From Candidatus Gracilibacteria bacterium GN02-872 (GTDB taxonomy: Bacteria > Patescibacteriota > Gracilibacteria > BD1-5 > UBA6164): a stretch of 38,488 bases of DNA. Below, piece after piece: positions 29,691 to 38,488 of the stretch. Location of the stretch: the NCBI GenBank assembly GCA_003260325.1, contig MOLU01000009.1:1-38488 (forward strand), written 5' to 3'. The position numbers and the translations under genes were made by a program. The notes beneath the pieces were generated by a model. It had not been told where the DNA came from and did no database searches. It worked only from the letters and a program-made list of their open reading frames with translations. Numbering within the stretch: position 1 is the first letter of the stretch; the number at the start of each line of letters is the position of its first letter.

Positions 29691-30791
29691 TTATGAAGTT
29701 TGCAAAATAATTGCTTGTTCAACAAGTTTTGGATTGTTTGCATACCTAAGAGCTTCTTCTAAGCTTATTTGTCAAGCTCAGACTAATCAAATCAAATCTG
29801 TTTCAAGTAATTGCATACCTTCCCTTCCTCAAGTTTGAATCACAGAAGGAATTTGATGAAGTTCATTTTCTCTTATCAAGTTTGAAACAGCAGTATTTTT
29901 CAGCAAAATTTCCTTTGCCATTTTTACGCTTGTTCAAGTTCTTCATTTTAGTAGTCTTTGAGAAAAAACTGCTAAAAGAGAATCGGCAAGCTGAACTCTT
30001 ATTTGAGCTTTTTCTTCTCCTGGAAACGCATCAATTATTCTTGTAATAGTTTGGTGCGCACTTCTAGTATGCAAAGTAGAAAGTACTAAATGTCAAGTTT
30101 CTGCAAGTCTTAGAGCCATTTCCATTTGTTCTTTACTTCTCATTTCTCAAAACATTATTACATCAGGATTTTGTCTCATTGCTCACATAAGTGCAGTTTC
30201 ATAACTATAAACATCTTTTCAAACCTCTTTGTGTTCAATTATAGATTTTTTATGAGTATGAACGTATTCTACTGGATCCTCTATAGTTATAATATGTCTT
30301 GCATAGTTTTCATTTATATAGTTTATAATTGCTGCCAAAGTAGTTGTTTTTCAGCTTCAAGTCGGTCAAGTTACAAGAACAAGTCACTGACTTTTATTTG
30401 ATATACTTTTATAAGCCTCACTTAAATTTAAATCTTCAACAGTCGGAATATGATCATTTAAAAGTCTGATAACAATCATATAATTACTTAATTGAAAAGA
30501 TAAATTACATCTAAACATTCTATCCATATATCTAAAAGAAAAGTCTAGATTTCTATTTTTTACTAAAGTATCGTGTTGTTTTTCAGTAATCAAAGATTGA
30601 GTAAATTCCATTGTATCTTTCCAAGAAAGAATATTTACATTTGGACCATCTTCAATTTTTATTATTTCTCAAGCCAATTTCAAAGCTGGATAAGCTCAAA
30701 CAGTTAAATAAAGATCACTTCATTTATTATCAATCATTAGTTGAAGAATTCTGTCTCTGAATTCATATTCTGGCCTTATAACTTCATTCAT
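29691..30791 (-). CDS. pilT: PilT-type pilus retraction ATPase
   Basis: 366 residues, normal for PilT. N-terminal GSDLYLTVGAYPALKLAGEI, Walker A TGPTGSGKTTT at 141-151, TIEDPVEYVHTHKKSIIEHKE, Walker B NPDVIMFGEMRS and His box TGHLVLSTLHTRSAHQTITR. AIRNLIRE-like helix is present as AVSNLIRENELHQI. PilT depolymerises the pilus; its presence together with PilB predicts a retractile pilus (twitching, pulling of host cells or DNA uptake). It is unlinked from the main pilus operon, downstream of and convergent with ftsZ. Confidence 0.95.
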
Positions 30792-30822
30792 TTATAAATA
30801 ATTAAAAAATATTCTTAATAAT

Positions 30823-30851
30823 ATTTTAACACAAATATTTTTTTTAAGCAA
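30823..30851 (-). promoter_or_regulatory. Promoter of pilT
   Basis: Minus-strand TTGCTT, 17 bp, TAAAAT; 32 bp upstream of the ATG at 30791. Confidence 0.55.
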
Positions 30852-30860
30852 AGAAATAAC

Positions 30861-30890
30861 AAAAAAAAGTGTAATTTTCTTACACTTTTT
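30861..30890 (-). terminator. Terminator of wall-sorted surface-protein gene
   Basis: Stem AAAAAGTGTAA/TTACACTTTTT with five-base loop; T-run on the minus strand. Confidence 0.8.
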
Positions 30891-30896
30891 AAACAT

Positions 30897-31730
30897 TTAT
30901 CTTGTTCTTCAGATAACAATTACTCAAGCAATCATCATAGTTGCAATAACTAAAATCCAAGTTACTGGTCCAGTCTCAGGAGTTTTTGCTGAATTCATAG
31001 CAACTTCTTCTAGATTTCCAGTTCATTTCTTTTCTGTTTCTTCTTCTTTTTTGTTTTCTACTTTTGTTTCTTCAAAAACATTTTTTAAATCAGCTTCTGT
31101 TTTAAAATCATAAAGAGATTCTTTTAAAATAACTTCTTCTCATTTTGCGTCATTTATAGAATTTGACAAAATCATATATGAACTTGAAGGTTCCAAAGCA
31201 TTTTTAAGAGAAATATTTAATCCATTTTTTCAATCTCAAATTCTTGTTTTTGTTTCAAGTTCTCAAAGAACTCTATAAACAAATTCTTCTGCTTTTAATT
31301 CAGTATCATAATAAATTTCTATAGTTTTTGAATCTGTAACATTTATTTTTTCAATGTTTAATTTTCCTCATTTTTCTGAGTTTTTATATTCTCAATTTAT
31401 TTCATCTTTTGCTTTAAAATTCATATTTGCTTCAGCTCAATCAACTCAGATAATACTATAAGATTTACCTTTTTCTAGAGGAAATTCTAAGTTCAAAATT
31501 ACTTTTTTAGCATTTTCTGGATCTTTATAAGCCAAAGTCACATTTAAGTCTTTTAAAACTTTCATATCAGAAACAATCTCACCCTTTGGTAAAGTCAAAT
31601 CAGAAGTTGTAGTTACTTCAATATTTCCATTATCCAAAACTTTTATATTTTCTAAATCAGCTGCCCAAGTAGCGCTTGTCAATACAGCAGACAAAGTAAC
31701 TGCTGATAGTAAAATTTTTGTTTTTCTCAT
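30897..31730 (-). CDS. Secreted Ig-like surface protein with sortase-like C-terminal signal
   Basis: 277 residues. Signal peptide MRKTKILLSAVTLSAVLTSA, cleavage near TWA/AD. The body holds two beta-sandwich-like segments of the SbsA/Ig type (KVLDNGNIEVTTTSDLTLP; INVTDSKTIEIYYDTELKAE). A Lys/Glu-rich stalk leads to KTPETGP, a hydrophobic helix (VTGILVIATMMIAGVIVIG) and RTR at the end. This is the layout of a sortase substrate, with the PETGP variant of LPxTG. No sortase gene is in the window. An alternative is simple anchoring by the C-terminal helix. Ligand unknown. Confidence 0.78.
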
Positions 31731-31796
31731 ATTTATTTTTAGTTAATTAAAATATAATATATTAAATCACATTTATTTTTATAAGTCAAAACTTTT

Positions 31797-32192
31797 TTAA
31801 TAAATTTTTTCTTTCTTCAAATAATCTTCTAGGATAATACTAGCTGAGATTGCATCCTTTGTTCATATCTCAGGATTTTTTCACATTATATTTAAAATAT
31901 TTTCAGCTTCAAAAGTAGAAAATCTTTCATCAAATCATTCTATTTTTTGCTCTGGAAAAATATTTTTTAAATTTTCAATAAATTTTTCTGTTTTTTGTAA
32001 TCTTTTTTTATCTTTTCCATAAAGATCAAAAGGTAGCCCAACAACAATAGTTGTTATAGAATAATTTTTTATATATTTTTTTATTGTGTCAATTAGTTTA
32101 TTTCTAGAAATTATTTCTTTTGGAATCACGATTCTTTCTACATAAACAGCTATTCCACATCTTTTATCTCATAAATCTATTCATAAATACAT
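31797..32192 (-). CDS. ruvX: RuvX / YqgF family (putative Holliday-junction resolvase)
   Basis: 131 residues, normal length. RNase H-fold motifs are MYLGIDLGDKRCGIAV at the start, IVVGLPFDLYGKDKKR in the middle and GFDERFSTFEAENIL plus KDAISASIILEDYL at the end. The acidic residues of DLG, DERF and KDA are present. The family acts on ribosomal-RNA 5' processing and on branched DNA. Its ATG overlaps the rplI stop codon by one base (TAATG), so the pair is translationally coupled. Confidence 0.9.
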
Positions 32193-32641
32193 TAACTTTC
32201 TTTTATAATTACTAAAATCTTTGCTATCGCATCTTTTCCAAGTTTTATATAAATTTGGCTTTCTCAAAGTTTTTTTAAATGTCAATCAGGCATATCTATA
32301 TGTTTTTTACTTAGCTCAACTTTAAATTTTTTCTTTATAGCTGAAATTATATCTTTTTCTCAAATTCATCAATAAACTTTATTATTTGTTCAAGTTTTTA
32401 AAGTAAATTCTAAGCTTTTTCAAGTTATTTGCTCAACTATTTTATGTCTGTCTTCTATAAGCATTTGCCTATGTTTTTCTTCTTTTTTTTGCTTATCTCT
32501 ATACTGTTTCTCAACTTCTGGAGTCAATTCTACAGCTAAGCCTTGAGGAATAAGCATATTTGACGCATAGCCAGCTTTTACTTCCTTTATCTCTCAAGCT
32601 TTTCAGACATTTACAACATGTTTTAAAAACAAAACTTTCAT
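32192..32641 (-). CDS. rplI: Ribosomal protein bL9
   Basis: 149 residues, normal. N-terminal signature MKVLFLKHVVNVGKAGEI followed by KEVKAGYASNMLIPQGLAVE, a long connecting helix and the C-terminal domain (KKHIDMPDGHLKKLGESQIY). Binds 23S rRNA at the base of the L1 stalk. bL9 is reported missing in many CPR genomes, so its presence is useful for placing the lineage. First gene of an operon with ruvX. Confidence 0.93.
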
Positions 32642-32674
32642 ATTTTTATTTTTAAAAAGTAAATATTTGTTTTA

Positions 32675-32702
32675 ATTATAAATCAAATTTGTTTTTTGCA
32701 AA
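32675..32702 (-). promoter_or_regulatory. Promoter of rplI-ruvX
   Basis: Minus-strand TTTGCA, 16 bp, TATAAT; about 34 bp upstream of the ATG. Confidence 0.5.
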
Positions 32703-32750
32703 AGTTTTTAGTTTTTAAATCTTGACTATATTTAAAAATATTTTAAAAAT

Positions 32751-32773
32751 AAAAAACTAGTTTAAAAACTAGT
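32751..32773 (-). terminator. Terminator of nusA, contains its stop codon
   Basis: Stem ACTAGTTT/AAACTAGT with two-base loop, then a T-run on the minus strand. The TAG (32769-32771) lies inside the stem. Confidence 0.75.
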
Positions 32774-33854
32774 CTTTTTTCTCAGAAGAATCATCTTCTA
32801 CATCAATAATTGAAATTTTATATCAAGTTAATTTTGCCGCAAGATTTACATTTATACCATTTTTTCAAACAGCTTTTGCTCTTTGAGAAACTAAAATATA
32901 AGCATTTGCTTTTTGATTTTCTTCATCAATTTCCACTTTTATAACATCCGCAGGAGAAAGTGCTTTTTTTATCACAAGTGTCTTGTCTTCAGAATTTGGA
33001 ATAATATCAATTTTTTCTCAACTAAGTTCATCCATAACAGCTTTTACTCTGATTCATTTTTGTCAAATAAGAGTTCAAACTGGATCAATTTCATCAAAAT
33101 TTGAAGAAACAAGAATTTTTGTTTTTATTCAAGCATGCCTTACTATAGCGTCTATTTTGATCAATCACTCATCTATTTCAGGAACATTTTCTTTAAAAAT
33201 AGCACTTACAAGTTCTGCCTTTTTTCTAGTCAAAACTACTTTTGAAACTCAAGCTTCATTTCTAGAAACTTCATCTACATATAGATAAAATCTAGCTCAA
33301 GCTACATAATTATCTTTTGAAACTTGTTCTCACTTTGGAAGAGTTACGTGATGTCATTGATAATCAAAAATAACTTTATTTCCTTCTACAAGCTCTATTT
33401 TTACATTTATTATTTGTCACTGTTTTCATTCAAACAATTCAAATATTTTTTCTTTTTCTGTATCTCAAATTTTTTGAATAATAACTTGTCTTGCTGCTTG
33501 AGATGCTATTCTTCAGAAACTATCTCAGATTTTTCAATTTTGAATTTCATCAGTTACATCTAACTCAACAATATCTCATTCTGAAAAATTTTCAGCATCA
33601 TCTCAAAGCTCATCAAAACTTATTTCCAAAGCAGGATTTGTAACTTCTTTTACAACTGTTTTTTGAACAGAAACTTCCAAAGTTTCATTTTCTAAATCAA
33701 GTTTTACATTTACTTCTTCATCTTTATTTCAATAATCTTTTTTGTAAGCTGTTTTTATAGCTGCTTCAATAATATCAACTATTTTTTCTTTATCTATATT
33801 TTTTTCCTTTGCCATGAAGTTTATAGCAAGTTTTATTTCTTTTAGATCAAGCAT
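32769..33854 (-). CDS. nusA: Transcription factor NusA
   Basis: 361 residues, the short form without C-terminal acidic repeats. The N-terminal RNA-polymerase-binding domain (MLDLKEIKLAINFMAKEKNI, EAAIKTAYKKDYGN) is followed by an S1 domain (about 120-190, with GRIASQAARQVIIQKI before it). Two KH domains follow (VRHAGIKTKILVSS, PVGTLIGQKGIRVKAVMDEL, and RAKAVGKNGINVNLAAKLTG). It modulates pausing, termination and antitermination. Stand-alone here; the usual neighbours infB and rimP are absent. Confidence 0.95.
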
Positions 33855-33892
33855 AAAATTATTATTTTAAAAAATATTTTTAAGAAAAAAGA

Positions 33893-33913
33893 ATTTGCCA
33901 ACTGATTGCAAAT
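33893..33913 (-). promoter_or_regulatory. Possible attenuator hairpin in nusA leader
   Basis: Stem ATTTGC/GCAAAT with nine-base loop, followed on the minus strand by a T-rich run. It lies between the nusA promoter and ATG. NusA autoregulation by termination would be logical, but the stem is only six base pairs. Confidence 0.3.
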
Positions 33914-33940
33914 CCTCTAAACTTTTCTTAATTTAGAAAT

Positions 33941-33968
33941 ATTTTAACAAATTTATAAAAAAAATCAA
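33941..33968 (-). promoter_or_regulatory. Promoter of nusA
   Basis: Minus-strand TTGATT, 16 bp, TAAAAT; the leader is about 80 bases. Confidence 0.6.
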
Positions 33969-34054
33969 GTTTTTAGAGAAATTTTTACTTTTCCTCTTAA
34001 AATTCGATAAAAAATATTTAAATCGTAAGTCAAACTTAAATTTTATTTTTTATG

Positions 34055-34082
34055 TTGATTTTCAAAGGTATTTTCTTATAAT
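34055..34082 (+). promoter_or_regulatory. Promoter of lipoprotein gene
   Basis: TTGATT, 16 bp, TATAAT; 40 bp upstream of the ATG at 34123. Confidence 0.65.
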
Positions 34083-34122
34083 TTAAATTGTTAAAAAAAT
34101 TTTTATTTTTTAATAAAATTTT

Positions 34123-34989
34123 ATGAGAAAAATATTATCTTTGCTTATTCTTTCACTATTTTTAACTAGTTGCTTACAAACAAAAATAGATAAAACAAAT
34201 TCTGGAACAACAAATACTTGAAATCAAAAAGAATTAAATTCAGGAAAAACTGAAAAAGTTAGTTTAAATTCAGGAAAAACTGATGAAAAAAATATTAATT
34301 CTAATGATGACTATATACTTAATTTAGTTTGAGATGAGCCTTTTTGGAATATAACAATAGATAAAAATAAACTAGCTTTTTCGGCACCAAATAGTCTCTC
34401 TATAGTTTGATGTAGAGAAAAGGATTGATATTTCTTTTGTGAAAGAGATGTAGCTATAGAAAAAAAGTGAGAAGAATATGTTTTTAAAGCAAAAGATGTA
34501 AAATGAAAAATTTATCCAAAAGATTGTTTTGACTTAGCCAAAAGAGTCTATAAATATAGTGTTGATGTTACTTTTAATGATGAAAAAAAAGTTGAATGAT
34601 GCTGAGAAGAAAAACAAGCTTATGCGACTTGAGACAATACATTAAAAAATGGACAAAAAGGTAAAACTAAAGACTTAGAAAAAGCATTAGGAATAAATGT
34701 TACTGATGATTTAAAAGCTGGAAATTATACAGTTGAGGATATTTATGGTTATTATGCTATTTTTTCACTAGATAATTTTAATTTAATTGAAGATAAAAAA
34801 AGCTGAAAGAACTCTGATAATGAATGAAAAAATGTTCTTTTAGTTATGAAAAAAACAGATAAATGATGGAAGCAAATATGAAAAATTTGAGAAAGTTATC
34901 GTGATACTTGTGAAAATGTTGCAAATGAAAGCACAAAGTTATGGGATTTAAGTATATTTGAAGGATGTAAACGATTAAATCCAGGATAA
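34123..34989 (+). CDS. Lipoprotein of the COG3650 type
   Basis: 288 residues. Signal peptide with lipobox LTSC, lipidated Cys at 17. A Ser/Thr/Asn-rich linker with a repeated LNSGKT unit follows. The core has GDEPFWNITIDKNKLAFS and DCFDLAKRVYKYSVDVTF ending EGCGEE, the pattern of small secreted proteins with GxEPFW and C...YPYxVxVxxxxxxxxGCG. The C-terminal half (ALGINVTDDLKAGNYTV) is less familiar and two more cysteines occur there. Function of the family is not established. Gram-positive-type lipoprotein on the outer membrane leaflet. Confidence 0.78.
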
Positions 34990-35004
34990 TCTTTGAAATA
35001 TTTT

Positions 35005-35034
35005 AAAAGAAGGTTCAATAAGCCTTCTTTTTTA
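35005..35034 (+). terminator. Terminator of lipoprotein gene
   Basis: Stem AAAAGAAGG/CCTTCTTTT, nine-base loop, T-rich tail. Confidence 0.85.
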
Positions 35035-35082
35035 TTTTTCTTTATTTTGTAACATTTTTGTAATTGATTTACAAAAAAATAC

Positions 35083-35110
35083 TTGACTTAAGAAATATTT
35101 TAGTTAAAAT
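35083..35110 (+). promoter_or_regulatory. Promoter of SLH-like surface protein
   Basis: TTGACT, 16 bp, TAAAAT, 34 bp upstream of the ATG. Confidence 0.65.
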
Positions 35111-35143
35111 TACTCCACAATTTATTATTATAATTTAATTTTT

Positions 35144-36286
35144 ATGAAAAATACAGTTAAATTTATATTTTGATTATTAATTTTATCAATATTTAGTTAT
35201 ACTTCCGCTGCAAATCTAGAAATCACGCATCCAACTTCAGGAGAAGTTGTAGGTTCACAAAAATATACTTTTAAATGAAATTGTGATAGTACTCACACTA
35301 CAGTTGAGTTAAGTGTAATACATGTAGATAACTGAAATTGAGAAAATGCTACTACTAATTGTACTGCTAACAAATTTGAAGTAGAAATAGACCTTCAAAA
35401 TCTTGCAGAAGGAAACTTAAAAGTTCAAGCACAACAAGCTACACCTCCTAGTACTATAAGAAGTAACCCTATTAATTTTAAAAAGAATTTATGAAGATCT
35501 CCAATTTGATCTGGAACTCCAAGTGAAGAAGCTTTGAAATTAAAAGATGATAACAGAGTTTGTAGTGGAGAACTTTGCCATGAAGTAAAGGATGAAACTT
35601 CTTCTACTGCAGAGACTAGTAAAAAAAGCTTCCCTCCTGTTTCTCTAAAAGCTCCTGTTATGCCAACTATTCCAACTGGACTTTCAAAAACAACAACTGA
35701 TACTGAAAAAAAAGTTACTGCTACAGGTGATGAGGTTGAAGTAACTCTTCCAAATGGAAACAAATTTACTCACAAAAAAATGACTTGTGATATAATTGAC
35801 AGATTAGTAAGAATGAATTTAGAATCTGAAAGAAATACTACTTTTAGAGATGCTCTTGATTCAAAATATTATACTGACATAGCTGCTTTAGAAGAAGTAT
35901 GAGTTATAGTTTGAACTTCAAAAAATACTTTTGAACCAAAAAGAGAAGTAACAAAATCAGAATTATTATGAATAGCTTTAAAAGCTAATTGTTATGATTT
36001 ATCTGGAAACACTAGAGAAAATTGGCAAGAAAGAACTGTTTGAATTGCAGTTTGAGATAATATTCTAAGTAATTCAAATATTTGAGTAAATGAAAAAATT
36101 ACAAAAGCTGAAGCTTATGAATATATGCTAAAAGCTGGAAAAGTTAAAACTCCAAAATCTAGTAATACTGAAGCTATGAAATACTTAGGTGTTATAGGAG
36201 AAGATGAAAATGATGAATCTACTACTTTACCAAGAGAAAAAGCTGCAAGTATCATTTTAAAACTTATCAGATTATACAATAAATAA
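35144..36286 (+). CDS. Secreted protein with Ig-like and SLH-like domains
   Basis: 380 residues. Signal peptide (KFIFGLLILSIFSYTSA) with cleavage near SAA. Residues about 25-110 form an Ig-like domain (LEITHPTSGEVVGSQKYTFK). A Thr/Pro/Lys linker follows to about 220. The C-terminal 150 residues contain one clear S-layer-homology unit at about 234-283 (YYTDIAALEEVGVIVGTS, then FEPKREVTKSELLGIALKA) and two degenerate ones (NEKITKAEAYEYMLKAG; LPREKAASIILKLI). SLH triplets bind secondary cell-wall polymers, so this is likely a wall-bound envelope protein. Its terminator follows directly. Confidence 0.82.
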
Positions 36287-36291
36287 TAAAA

Positions 36292-36320
36292 AAAAAGCTA
36301 GAAGAAATTCTAGCTTTTTT
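36292..36320 (+). terminator. Terminator of SLH-like gene
   Basis: Stem AAAAAGCTAGAA/TTCTAGCTTTTT with four-base loop and T-run. Confidence 0.85.
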
Positions 36321-36341
36321 CTAGAATTAACTTTAAACAAT

Positions 36342-36521
36342 ATGAAAAAAAATAAAAAAGAAATAGACAAAAAACTTGTAGAATCAGTTAAAACAGCAAT
36401 AATAAAAGCTTTTTTTGAGATTTTTATTTATTTGATTTGAATTTATTTGCTGTTTAGGATTAGTATTTTAGTTTTTGGAAATATTTTTGAAAAATTGAAA
36501 TTTATAAGCAATTTATTTTAG
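36342..36521 (+). CDS. Small membrane protein, 59 residues
   Basis: ATG to TAG. A basic N-terminus (KKNKKEIDKKLVESVK) is followed by one long hydrophobic helix (FFEIFIYLIGIYLLFRISIL). A single TGA reads as Gly within the helix. It has no recognised family and lies just after the terminator of the SLH-like gene. The clean charge-then-helix pattern supports coding, but the size leaves doubt. A further 30-codon ORF at 36580-36672 is not annotated. Confidence 0.45.
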
Positions 36522-36645
36522 AAAAGCTATTTTTGATTTCTATTTTTTAAAATAATTTTTATCAAAAAAATATTTTAAAATGAAAGATAAAAAAATAAAA
36601 CTTTTTGCTCTTTTTATAGTTTTTAACAAGAAAATAAGTTTGGAT

Positions 36646-36673
36646 TTGATTTTTTTTAATTTTTATAGATAAT
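36646..36673 (+). promoter_or_regulatory. Promoter of dnaN
   Basis: TTGATT, 16 bp, GATAAT; 31 bp upstream of the ATG. Confidence 0.55.
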
Positions 36674-36704
36674 ATACGTAAAATATTTTTTAAATTTTTG
36701 GAAA

Positions 36705-37835
36705 ATGAAATTTAGCATAGAAACTGAGAAACTAAAAAAAGGACTTGATATTGTAAATCACGCAACTGCAAATATATCAACAACTCCCATTTTGGAAAAT
36801 ATTTTGATAAAAGTAAATGAAAATAGTGTGATTTTGACTTCAAATAATTTAGAATTAGCAATAGAGTACTTCATCGAAGATGTAAGGGTGGAGAAAACTG
36901 GAAGCTTTTGTTTGCCAAGCAAGCTTTTAACAAGTTATGTTTCTCTAGTTCAAGATGATGAAATAAAACTTGAGCTTTTAAGTGACTTAAGTGTAAAAAT
37001 ATCAAATTGAGGTTCAACAATCAAAATAAAATGAATTGAAGCTTCTGAGTTTCCTCTGATTCCAAACGTAAAAGAGGAAGTAAGTTTGATGATTCCAGGA
37101 AAAGTTATAAAAAAATCAATTGATAAAACTCTTTTTTCAAGTTCTGAGGCAAATATAAGACCAACTTTGGCTTGAATTTATGTAAATATAGAGAAAAACA
37201 ACATAGTTTTTGCTTCAACTGACACTTATAGACTTTCAGAATATAGAACAGTTATTGAAACAGAAAATAAAAATAGCTTTTCTCAAATAATTCCAAGTAA
37301 AACTTGTAATCAAATCAGATCAGTTTTATGAGAAGAATGACAAGTAAAAATAGTTTCTTGAGATAGCCAAATTGCTTTTTTTGCTGAAAATATAAATATT
37401 TATTCTAGGCTTTTAAACTGAAAATTTCCAGAATATCTTCCATTTTTCCCTTCTAGCTACACTATAAAAGCTGAAATTAACAGAACAGATTTAATTCAAG
37501 CACTCAGAAAGATAAATCTTATCAGTAAAGAAAAGGATTATTATATAAAAATGAGTTTATCAACTTCTAGAGGAATAGAACTAGAAACTACAGAAACTCA
37601 AATCTGAGAATGAGATGTAACTTTAGTTTGAGTTGTAGAATGAGAGGATAATGCTGTTTGAATAAATTCAAATTTCTTACTTGAAGTTTTATCTGTTATT
37701 GAAACAACTCATATAAGTATAAGTTTTGAGAATCCTAGATCAGCAATAACTATTTCTCCGATTGAAGATCCTGAAGATAACAAAAATAATAAAAATGAGT
37801 TTTTTAGACACATTTTAATGCCTTTAAGAATATAA
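36705..37835 (+). CDS. dnaN: DNA polymerase III sliding clamp (beta)
   Basis: 376 residues, normal. MKFSIETEKLKKGLDIVNHA start, TTPILENILIKV, DGxxL-type loops and three clamp domains of about 120 residues each. The third ends HILMPLRI in place of the common YVLMPMRL, a close match to the clamp's C-terminus. Encircles DNA and tethers the polymerase. Not beside dnaA here, so the chromosomal origin is not suggested. The TPR gene starts two bases after its stop. Confidence 0.95.
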
Positions 37836-37837
37836 AA

Positions 37838-38380
37838 ATGGACAAAGTAAGAGACCTAATAATAAAAATAGAAGCTTTAAAACAAGAGCAAAAGTATAAA
37901 GATGCGATAAGCTTAATAGAAGAAGCTTTGGTAAAGTATAACTTTGATTACAGACTCTATGAAGAGCTTGCTGATATTTATTTATATAAATGAGAGCTAG
38001 ACAAAGCTTTAAAATCTATAAATTTTGCTTTGGATTTAAATTCCTTATCCGCGACTTGAAATTATTTAAAATGATTTATTCTTTTATCTAAGGACAAAAT
38101 TGACGAATCTATAAAATATTTAGAAAAATCAAACTCTATAATGTGAAATAATTCAGAAGTTTTGAGAAATCTATGATGGGCTTATACAATGGCTTGAAAT
38201 ACAGACAAATGAATAACTATTCTTAGAAGAGCTTTGGTTATTTCTCCTGATGATGAGTTAATTACTGAAGATTTAGCAATGGCTTTGATAGGAATTTGAG
38301 AGATTTCAGAAGGAAATGGGCTTTTAAAAAAAATCTGAAAAAAAAATATTTTATAATTTAAACAAATGGATTTCAATGTA
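37838..38380 (+). CDS. Tetratricopeptide-repeat protein
   Basis: 180 residues. About four TPR units are visible, for example YKDAISLIEEALVKYNFDYR, ELADIYLYKGELDKALKSIN, and LGWAYTMAGNTDKGITILRR ending in ALVISPDD. It lacks a signal peptide, so it is cytosolic and probably a protein-protein adaptor. Its 3' end overlaps the following FtsA-like gene by 16 bases, in a different frame, so the two are coupled. It could work with that protein or be a general scaffold. Confidence 0.82.
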
Positions 38381-38488
38381 AAAAAGATTGAACCGAAGTT
38401 TGTCGGGATAATAGACATTTGAACCTACAAAATAAGGGTAGGTATTTGTAAAGTATTTAATAGAAATGTTGAACTTATCTGATATGGA
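38365..38488 (+). CDS. Second FtsA-like (actin-fold) protein, N-terminus only
   Basis: 41 residues before the window edge, from ATG 38365. The sequence KFVGIIDIGTYKIRVGICKV and then ELIGYG matches the FtsA phosphate-1 region (IDIGTSK and leviGvG). It is a different gene from the ftsA at 27194. Because PilM of the type IV pilus machinery is also an FtsA-fold protein and no pilM is seen in the pilus locus, PilM remains an alternative; the visible part looks more like FtsA. Confidence 0.7.

Noticed and set aside
35425..35763. Minus-strand 112-codon reading frame
   Set aside because: Antisense of the SLH-like protein; Ser/Val-rich translation with no family features.
36580..36672. 30-codon ORF before dnaN
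   Set aside because: Too short, overlaps the dnaN promoter and has no distinctive features.
1..38488. Massive pseudogenisation or frameshifts
   Set aside because: Apparent breaks are all TGA codons in otherwise intact reading frames; they vanish when TGA is glycine.
1..38488. tRNA or rRNA genes
   Set aside because: No GC-rich cloverleaf or rRNA-like stretch was seen on either strand by eye; a covariance-model scan was not possible.

Overview
The window is very AT-rich DNA in which TGA is read as glycine (translation table 25). This points to a Candidate Phyla Radiation bacterium of the Gracilibacteria (BD1-5) or Absconditabacteria (SR1). The evidence is direct. Textbook glycine positions are TGA codons: four of the five glycines of the FtsZ tubulin signature, two of the three in the PilB Walker A loop, and both SpoIIE-type phosphatases. 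All 33 genes whose ends I can see stop with TAA (26) or TAG (7), never TGA, and TGG is used for tryptophan. Read with the standard code, nearly every gene looks shattered. Read with TGA=Gly, the window is a tightly packed, ordinary chromosome segment. All coordinates below assume TGA=Gly.

Layout: 1-5.35 kb encodes two surface proteins on the minus strand: a very large leucine-rich-repeat, MucBP-like and thrombospondin-type-3-like protein cut by the window edge, and a type IV prepilin-like protein carrying a Gly/Pro linker and a BspA-type leucine-rich domain. 5.5-14.3 kb is housekeeping and accessory: a RecO-like protein, a small hypothetical, an RluA-family pseudouridine synthase, a J-domain protein, a small secreted protein, a TraG/VirD4-like ATPase, a rubredoxin/superoxide reductase, a nucleotidyltransferase and an HlyC/CorC protein. 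14.4-23.7 kb is a type IV pilus locus: four minor-pilin-like proteins, an acidic single-pass membrane protein, PilB, a SpoIIE-type phosphatase, PilC and a major-pilin candidate. It is followed by a VirB4/TraC-like ATPase and a second, membrane-bound SpoIIE-type phosphatase. 27.2-29.65 kb holds ftsA-ftsZ, convergent with pilT. 30.9-34 kb holds a wall-sorted Ig-like protein, ruvX-rplI and nusA. 34.1-36.5 kb has a lipoprotein, an SLH-like surface protein and a small membrane protein. The window ends with dnaN, a TPR protein and the start of a second FtsA-like gene.

Taken together, the pilus motor (PilB, PilT, PilC), its pilins, a pilin-tethered LRR protein and several wall, lipid or S-layer-linked surface proteins describe a cell heavily invested in contact with another cell. 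This fits the epibiotic or predatory lifestyle reported for relatives, but that lifestyle is inference here. Two SpoIIE-type phosphatases around the pilus genes suggest signalling control of pilus function. Transcription signals are clear: many -35/-10 pairs with 16-17 bp spacing, and intrinsic terminators whose stems often contain the stop codon. Shine-Dalgarno sequences are mostly absent; start codons follow A/T-rich leaders. No rRNA, tRNA, CRISPR array or insertion sequence was seen.
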